From positions 1-18,528 of the forward strand of contig JAIYAI010000016.1 in the NCBI GenBank assembly GCA_027489135.1: a DNA stretch of 18,528 nt, in the 5' to 3' direction. How positions within the stretch are numbered: position 1 is the first letter of the stretch; every line of letters begins with the position of its first letter. Under the pieces are notes generated by a model. The model saw only the letters and a program-made list of their open reading frames with translations, searched no databases and was not told the origin of the DNA. Positions 15,197-18,528 of the stretch are shown here, one piece after another. Both the position numbers and the translations under genes were made by a program. The stretch comes from Acetobacteraceae bacterium. Lineage in GTDB: Bacteria > Pseudomonadota > Alphaproteobacteria > Acetobacterales > Acetobacteraceae.

Positions 15197-15292
15197 CCAC
15201 GCGGTTCCGCTTGACCCGCGGGGCGCTCGGCCTCATCCCGGCACCACGCGATCCGTCGCGGACCCGACAACCAAAGCGCTTATGGTGAGCCC
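15197..15292. promoter_or_regulatory. Divergent intergenic region between GT61 gene and hisF
   Basis: These 96 bp must hold the promoter of the separated hisF-hisE-HIT unit and probably that of the GT61-oxidase pair. A TTGACC at 15211-15216 could be a -35 element for hisF, but no good -10 follows at the right distance. GGTGAG (15284-15289) just before the hisF GTG can pair with the 16S tail. Confidence 0.3.
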
Positions 15293-16072
15293 GTGCTGGC
15301 GCTCCGCGTCATCCCCTGCCTCGACGTCAAGGACGGCCGCGTCGTCAAGGGCGTGAACTTCGTCTCGCTGCGCGACGCCGGCGACCCGGTGGAGCAGGCG
15401 CGCACCTACGACCGCGAGGGGGCGGACGAGATCACCTTCCTCGACATCGCCGCATCCCACGAGAATCGCGACACCATCCTCGACGTGGTGGCGCGGACGG
15501 CGGCCGAGGTCTTCATCCCGCTCACCGTGGGCGGCGGCGTGCGCAGCGTCGACGACATCCGCCGGCTGCTGCTGGCCGGGGCCGACAAGGCCAGCATCAA
15601 CTCGGCCGCCGTGGCGGAACCAGAACTCGTCTCCCGCGCCGCGGAGGCCTTCGGCAGCCAGTGCATCGTCGTCGCCGTCGATGCCCGCCAGTCCGCGCCC
15701 GGGCGGTGGGAGGTCTTCACCCATGGCGGCCGTCGGCCCACCGGGATCGACGCGGTGCAATGGGCGGCGCGCATGGCGCAGGCCGGCGCGGGGGCGATCC
15801 TGCTGACCAGCATGGACCGGGACGGCACCAAGGCAGGCTTCGACCTCGACCTGCTGGCCGCGGTGCGGCGCGCGGTGCCGGTGCCGATCATTGCCTCGGG
15901 CGGGGTCGGCACGGTGGAGCATTTCGTGGAGGGCGCCCGCTGCGGCGCGACCGGCCTGTTGGCGGCCAGCGTCTTCCACTACGGGCAGTTCCGTATCGCG
16001 GACGCCAAGGCGGCGCTGGCGCGGGCGGGGCTGCCGATCCGTCCCGTCCCGGCCGCCCTGCGCGCCGCCTGA
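15293..16072 (+). CDS. hisF: Imidazole glycerol phosphate synthase, cyclase subunit HisF
   Basis: A 259-residue (beta/alpha)8 barrel that condenses ammonia from HisH with PRFAR to give imidazole glycerol phosphate and AICAR. The catalytic aspartates fall at the canonical positions Asp11 (VIPCLDVKDGRVVKG) and Asp130 (VVAVDARQ). Other conserved blocks are ITFLDIAAS, PLTVGGGVRS, INSAAV, LLTSMDRDGTKAGFD, PIIASGGVG and AASVFHYGQF. The GTG start gives the classic N-terminus (MLALRVIPCLDV); an ATG 11 bases upstream is out of frame. hisE follows after 18 bp. Confidence 0.97.
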   Translation: MLALRVIPCLDVKDGRVVKGVNFVSLRDAGDPVEQARTYDREGADEITFLDIAASHENRDTILDVVARTAAEVFIPLTVGGGVRSVDDIRRLLLAGADKASINSAAVAEPELVSRAAEAFGSQCIVVAVDARQSAPGRWEVFTHGGRRPTGIDAVQWAARMAQAGAGAILLTSMDRDGTKAGFDLDLLAAVRRAVPVPIIASGGVGTVEHFVEGARCGATGLLAASVFHYGQFRIADAKAALARAGLPIRPVPAALRAA

Positions 16073-16090
16073 GCCCGAGAGAACCGCAGC

Positions 16091-16738
16091 ATGGCGAAGT
16101 CCGGCAAGGCGAAGAAGGCCGCGCCCCGCAAGGCGAAGAAGCAGCCGGCCGCGAAGTCCAAGGCGAAGCCGACGGCGCTGCTGGCCGCCGGGAAGGCGGA
16201 GCCGCTGGCGGCGGCGGCCAAGCGTGGCAAGGCGAAGAAGAAGCCCGCGAAGCGCCGTGTCGCGCTGCCGCTGCCGGCCGACGTGCCGCCGCCGACGACG
16301 CCGGTGCGCCTGCCCAAGGCGGTACGGGCCGCCGCGGAGCGCCACCTGGCGCCGCTCGGCGACGAGATGACCAAGGTGGCCGACGCGACGATCCTCGACC
16401 GGCTGTGGGAGACGGTGGAGGCGCGGCGGCGCAGCGGCGACGTGCAGACCTCGCATTCCGCCCGGCTGATGGCGCGCGGCACGCCGAAGGTGGCGCAGAA
16501 GCTGGGCGAGGAGGCGGTCGAGTGCGTCATCGAGGCGACGCAGGGCAACCGCCTCGGCACCGTGCTGGAATCGGCCGACCTGCTGTATCACTTGCTGGTG
16601 GTGTGGGTGGACGCCGGCATCCGGCCGGAGGAAGTCTGGGCCGAGCTTGCCCGACGCCAGGGCATCAGCGGCATCGCCGAGAAGGCCGCGCGGCCCAAGG
16701 CGATCGTCCGCGCGGCGCAGACGACGAAGCTGCCCTGA
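16091..16738 (+). CDS. hisE: Phosphoribosyl-ATP pyrophosphatase with long lysine-rich N-terminal extension
   Basis: A 215-residue protein, about twice the usual HisE (roughly 105-120). The C-terminal half (about 97-205) is a standard HisE domain that hydrolyses phosphoribosyl-ATP: ILDRLWETVEARR, HSARLMARGTPKVAQKLGEE, AVECVIEATQG, ESADLLYHLLVVW and WAELARRQG. The first 57 residues are Lys/Ala/Arg-rich with repeated GKAKK motifs like histone H1-type tails; residues 58-92 are a Pro/Ala linker. ATG 16091 has GAGAG about 8 bases upstream. An internal ATG at 16367 (MTKVADATILDRL) would give a normal 123-residue HisE but has only a weak ribosome site. The long form is favoured by the ribosome site and by the close spacing to hisF, not proven. 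Confidence 0.93.
   Translation: MAKSGKAKKAAPRKAKKQPAAKSKAKPTALLAAGKAEPLAAAAKRGKAKKKPAKRRVALPLPADVPPPTTPVRLPKAVRAAAERHLAPLGDEMTKVADATILDRLWETVEARRRSGDVQTSHSARLMARGTPKVAQKLGEEAVECVIEATQGNRLGTVLESADLLYHLLVVWVDAGIRPEEVWAELARRQGISGIAEKAARPKAIVRAAQTTKLP
16106..16240 (+). repeat. Repeated AAGGCGAAGAAG motif in the hisE extension
   Basis: The 12-mer AAGGCGAAGAAG occurs exactly at 16106-16117, 16130-16141 and 16229-16240. A shortened copy (AAGGCGAAG) starts at 16160. They encode the KAKK-type repeats and suggest that the extension grew by short duplications. Confidence 0.7.
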
Positions 16739-16751
16739 GGGGAGGGACCCG

Positions 16752-17132
16752 ATGCCCGTGACCGGCCTGCCGCCCTATGACGAGGGCAACATCTTCGCCC
16801 GCATCCTGCGCGGCGAGATCCCCTGCCGGAAGGTGTTCGAGAACGAGCACGCGCTCGCCTTCCACGACATCAACCCACAGGCGCCGATCCATGTGCTGGT
16901 GATCCCGAAGGCGCCCTTCGTCAGCGCGGCGGATTTCCACGCCGGTGCCGATGACGCGACCATCGCCGGCTTCTGGCGCGCGGTCGGCCAGGTGGCACGG
17001 GACCTCGGGCTGGAGCCGAAGGGCTACCGGCTGCTGGCCAATATGGGCCATGACGGGGGGCAGGAGGTGCCGCATTTCCACGTGCACCTCTTCGGCGGGC
17101 GGCCGATCGGGCGGATGGTGCCGGGCGCCTGA
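16752..17132 (+). CDS. HIT family nucleotide-binding protein
   Basis: A 126-residue histidine triad protein of the HinT type. The N-terminal NIFARILRGEIPCRKVFE, the segment FHDINPQAPIHVLVIPK and the triad HFHVHLFGG (His108, His110, His112) are all intact. Such enzymes hydrolyse purine nucleoside phosphoramidates or aminoacyl-adenylates. Placement right after hisE is frequent in alphaproteobacteria and suggests clean-up of nucleotide by-products, but this is inference. A very strong ribosome site (GGGGAGGG) lies just upstream of ATG 16752, which sets the start although the frame is open further up. It is 13 bp downstream of hisE and likely the last gene of this unit. Confidence 0.95.
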   Translation: MPVTGLPPYDEGNIFARILRGEIPCRKVFENEHALAFHDINPQAPIHVLVIPKAPFVSAADFHAGADDATIAGFWRAVGQVARDLGLEPKGYRLLANMGHDGGQEVPHFHVHLFGGRPIGRMVPGA

Positions 17133-17168
17133 GGGCCGGCTCGGCGCGCGGTCCGTCCCGGTCTGGGA

Positions 17169-17669
17169 TCACCCCGCGAGGGCGCTCCGCCGGCCCGGTT
17201 TCAGGTGACGCTGCATGATGGCCCGCAGAAGGGTCTTCATGGCGACGCTTTCGACCTCGGCATGCCGGGCCAGGACGCTCGCCTCATGCTGCCGCGCCGC
17301 CGCCACCAGCTCCGCTGCCTTGGCAGCGCCGGTCGGGGTGAGGTCGATGCGGACCACCCGGCGGTCCCGGGAATCGGGCCGGCGCTCCACCAGGCCATCC
17401 CGCGTCATGCGGTCGAGCAGCTTGGTCATGGTCGGCTGCTGCAGCAGGCAGACATCCGCGAGGCCGGTCACCGTCTCCCCGCCCGGGCTGCCGACCAGGC
17501 TGGCGAGCACGCGCCACACCGGAATCGCGACCCCACGACGCCGCAGTTCCTGATGGAACTCCGTCGATATCAGGTGCGATGCCCGGGCCATCAGGTACAG
17601 CAGATAGTCGTCGATGAAGCGTCCGGGGTCCGAGCGTTCGGCGTGGTTTTCTGGAGGCGGGTGCAGCAT
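17169..17669 (-). CDS. MarR family transcriptional regulator
   Basis: A 166-residue winged-helix regulator. The core VAIPVWRVLASLVGS, then VTGLADVCLLQQPTMTKLLDRM (helix-turn-helix), then GLVERRPDSRDRRVVRIDLT (the wing with its D-x-R-D-x-R pattern) is diagnostic of MarR. Dimerisation helices lie at both ends. MarR proteins usually repress a divergent gene until a small aromatic ligand binds, and here the divergent gene is NicX-like, which fits. ATG 17669 lies inside one arm of the inverted repeat described below, so binding there would also control this gene. No clear ribosome site is seen, and the frame is open far upstream, so the exact start is uncertain. Confidence 0.92.
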   Translation of the reverse strand: MLHPPPENHAERSDPGRFIDDYLLYLMARASHLISTEFHQELRRRGVAIPVWRVLASLVGSPGGETVTGLADVCLLQQPTMTKLLDRMTRDGLVERRPDSRDRRVVRIDLTPTGAAKAAELVAAARQHEASVLARHAEVESVAMKTLLRAIMQRHLKPGRRSALAG

Positions 17670-17756
17670 TTGTATCGTTCGGCGTCTGTGTCGATTACCG
17701 ATGATAGACAATTTGTGCCGAAAGTGATGCCGAAAATGTGAGCCACATACAAATGC
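17666..17756. promoter_or_regulatory. Perfect 10-bp inverted repeat flanking the marR/NicX-like promoter region
   Basis: GCATTTGTAT (17666-17675) and ATACAAATGC (17747-17756) are exact reverse complements 71 bp apart in the AT-richer divergent region. A third ATTTGT lies at 17711-17716 within ACAATTTGT. Paired sites flanking divergent promoters are typical of an autoregulating MarR protein. The first arm overlaps the marR start codon. The operator role is inferred. Confidence 0.5.
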
Positions 17757-17770
17757 GCTTTCATGAAAGC
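17757..17770. promoter_or_regulatory. Perfect 14-bp palindrome GCTTTCATGAAAGC, candidate MarR operator
   Basis: GCTTTCATGAAAGC equals its own reverse complement over all 14 bases. It directly follows the right arm of the 10-bp inverted repeat and lies 31 bp before the NicX-like start. A 14-bp symmetric site is suitable for a dimeric winged-helix repressor, so the adjacent MarR protein is the natural candidate binder. No experimental evidence is available here. Confidence 0.55.
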
Positions 17771-17801
17771 CGGTCGCGTCCCCCTGTGCTACGGTTTCGC
17801 G

Positions 17802-18528
17802 ATGACGCCGCCCGCCGTGCTTGAAGCCCCTTGGCTTGATGCCTTCGAAGCCGTGCTCCGCCGCTGCGGCGTCGGGCCGGGCCTCGGGGTCTGTCTTCTG
17901 GCCGAGTCGCGGTCCCGTCCCGTGAACCTGGCGCTGGCAGAGCTTGCCGCGCTCAGGCTCGGCGCCCGGCCCTTCCGTTGCGTGCTGCCGACGCCGGCGC
18001 AGACGGCGCCAGTGCCCGTGCGCTCCACCGGTGCATCGCGGGCGCTGGGCGGGCATCCCGGGGTGCTGGCGGCGCTGAAGGCTTCCCCGATCGTGCTGGA
18101 CCTGACCCTGGAAGGGCTGCTGCACGCGCCGGAGCTGAAGGAGATCCTGGCCGCCGGCACGCGCATCATGATGATCAGCAACGAGCATCCGGACGCGCTG
18201 GAACGCCTGGTGCCGCGCGACGCGGACGAGGGGGTGACCAAGGCCGCGGTGAAGCGTGCCCGCGCGGCGAAGGTCATGCGCGTGACCTCGGCGGCCGGCA
18301 CCGACCTGACCGTGGCGATGGAAGGTGCCGCGACGGCCGGCGTCTGGGGCTGGACCGACCGGCCCGGCACCGTCGCGCATTGGCCGGGCGGCGTGGTCGT
18401 CTCCTTCCCGAAGGCGGGCAGCGTGAACGGGGTGCTGGTCTTGGACGCCGGTGACGTGAACCTGACCTTCAAGCGCTACCTGGAGCGCCCGGTGCGCCTG
18501 ACGCTGGAGGACGACCACGTCACGGCGA
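17802..18528 (+). CDS. NicX-like protein (2,5-dihydroxypyridine 5,6-dioxygenase / M29 aminopeptidase-like), 5' part
   Basis: The frame is open from ATG 17802 to the window end (242 codons, no stop), so the 3' part is missing; the family is about 350 residues. Resemblance to Pseudomonas NicX, a non-heme Fe(II) ring-cleaving dioxygenase of nicotinate breakdown, is clear in several blocks: LHAPELKEILAAGTRIMMIS, the RAAKVMRVTSAAGTDLTV region, HWPGGVVVSFP, and NGVLVLDAGDVNLTFKRYL. The family also includes M29-type aminopeptidase relatives, so the substrate is not certain. The expected C-terminal metal ligands lie beyond the window. An in-frame ATG at 17763 falls inside the 14-bp palindrome and would add 13 residues; I prefer 17802. 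The gene is divergent from marR across 132 bp. Confidence 0.75.
   Translation, partial: MTPPAVLEAPWLDAFEAVLRRCGVGPGLGVCLLAESRSRPVNLALAELAALRLGARPFRCVLPTPAQTAPVPVRSTGASRALGGHPGVLAALKASPIVLDLTLEGLLHAPELKEILAAGTRIMMISNEHPDALERLVPRDADEGVTKAAVKRARAAKVMRVTSAAGTDLTVAMEGAATAGVWGWTDRPGTVAHWPGGVVVSFPKAGSVNGVLVLDAGDVNLTFKRYLERPVRLTLEDDHVTA

Noticed and set aside
13778..15214. A 478-codon open frame antisense to the amine oxidase and GT61 genes
   Set aside because: It spans two unrelated genes on the other strand and has the low-complexity composition of a shadow frame.
15211..15239. TTGACC considered as a confident hisF promoter
   Set aside because: No acceptable -10 hexamer at 16-18 bp; kept only as a weak note in the intergenic entry.
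17133..17168. Convergent HIT/marR gap considered as a terminator
   Set aside because: The 36 bp are GC-rich but show no clear stem with a following T-run.

Overview
The window is very GC-rich DNA (by eye about 70-75 % G+C) with densely packed genes on both strands. Gene content and order point to an alphaproteobacterium, most likely Rhodospirillales/Acetobacteraceae (Roseomonas-like): hslV-hslU lies divergent from hisB, followed by hisH, hisA, hisF, hisE and an HIT gene. This assignment is inferred from family resemblance and gene order; no database was searched. No rRNA, tRNA, CRISPR array, insertion sequence or phage gene was seen, and no gene-free stretch exceeds about 150 bp.

Layout. 1-1684 (+): the C-terminal half of a DHA2-type MFS exporter, cut by the window edge, then a DUF4239/bestrophin-like membrane protein. 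1692-3611 (-): an apparent operon ecsC-like, azlC, azlD; the last two form a branched-chain amino acid exporter. 3666-5738 (+): a large cytoplasmic molybdopterin oxidoreductase with one N-terminal [4Fe-4S] site. 5797-6403 (-): an AbrB/MazE-type antitoxin and an overlapping Doc toxin. 6548-8589 (-): hslV then hslU, the ATP-dependent HslVU protease. 8713-9612 (+): a secreted proline/alanine-rich protein of unknown function. 9708-17132: the histidine cluster hisB, DUF2628, hisH, GNAT, hisA (+), then two genes on the opposite strand (GT61 glycosyltransferase, flavin amine oxidase), then hisF, hisE, HIT (+). 17169-17669 (-): a MarR regulator. 17802-end (+): a truncated NicX-like metalloenzyme gene divergent from marR.

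How the genes work together. HisB, HisH, HisA, HisF and HisE cover several middle steps of histidine synthesis. Stop/start overlaps (TGATG, ATGA) tie hisB, DUF2628, hisH and the GNAT gene into one coupled unit. hisF-hisE-HIT must be transcribed apart from hisA, because two opposite-strand genes lie between them. The marR/NicX-like pair looks like a locally regulated catabolic module. Its intergenic region is unusually AT-rich and holds a perfect 14-bp palindrome and a perfect 10-bp inverted repeat.

Most of the window is ordinary. The points most worth a second look are the palindromes between marR and the NicX-like gene, the long lysine-rich N-terminal extension of HisE, a perfect hairpin covering both candidate AUG codons of hslV, and the split his cluster. 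I did not find a clearly undescribed multi-gene system.
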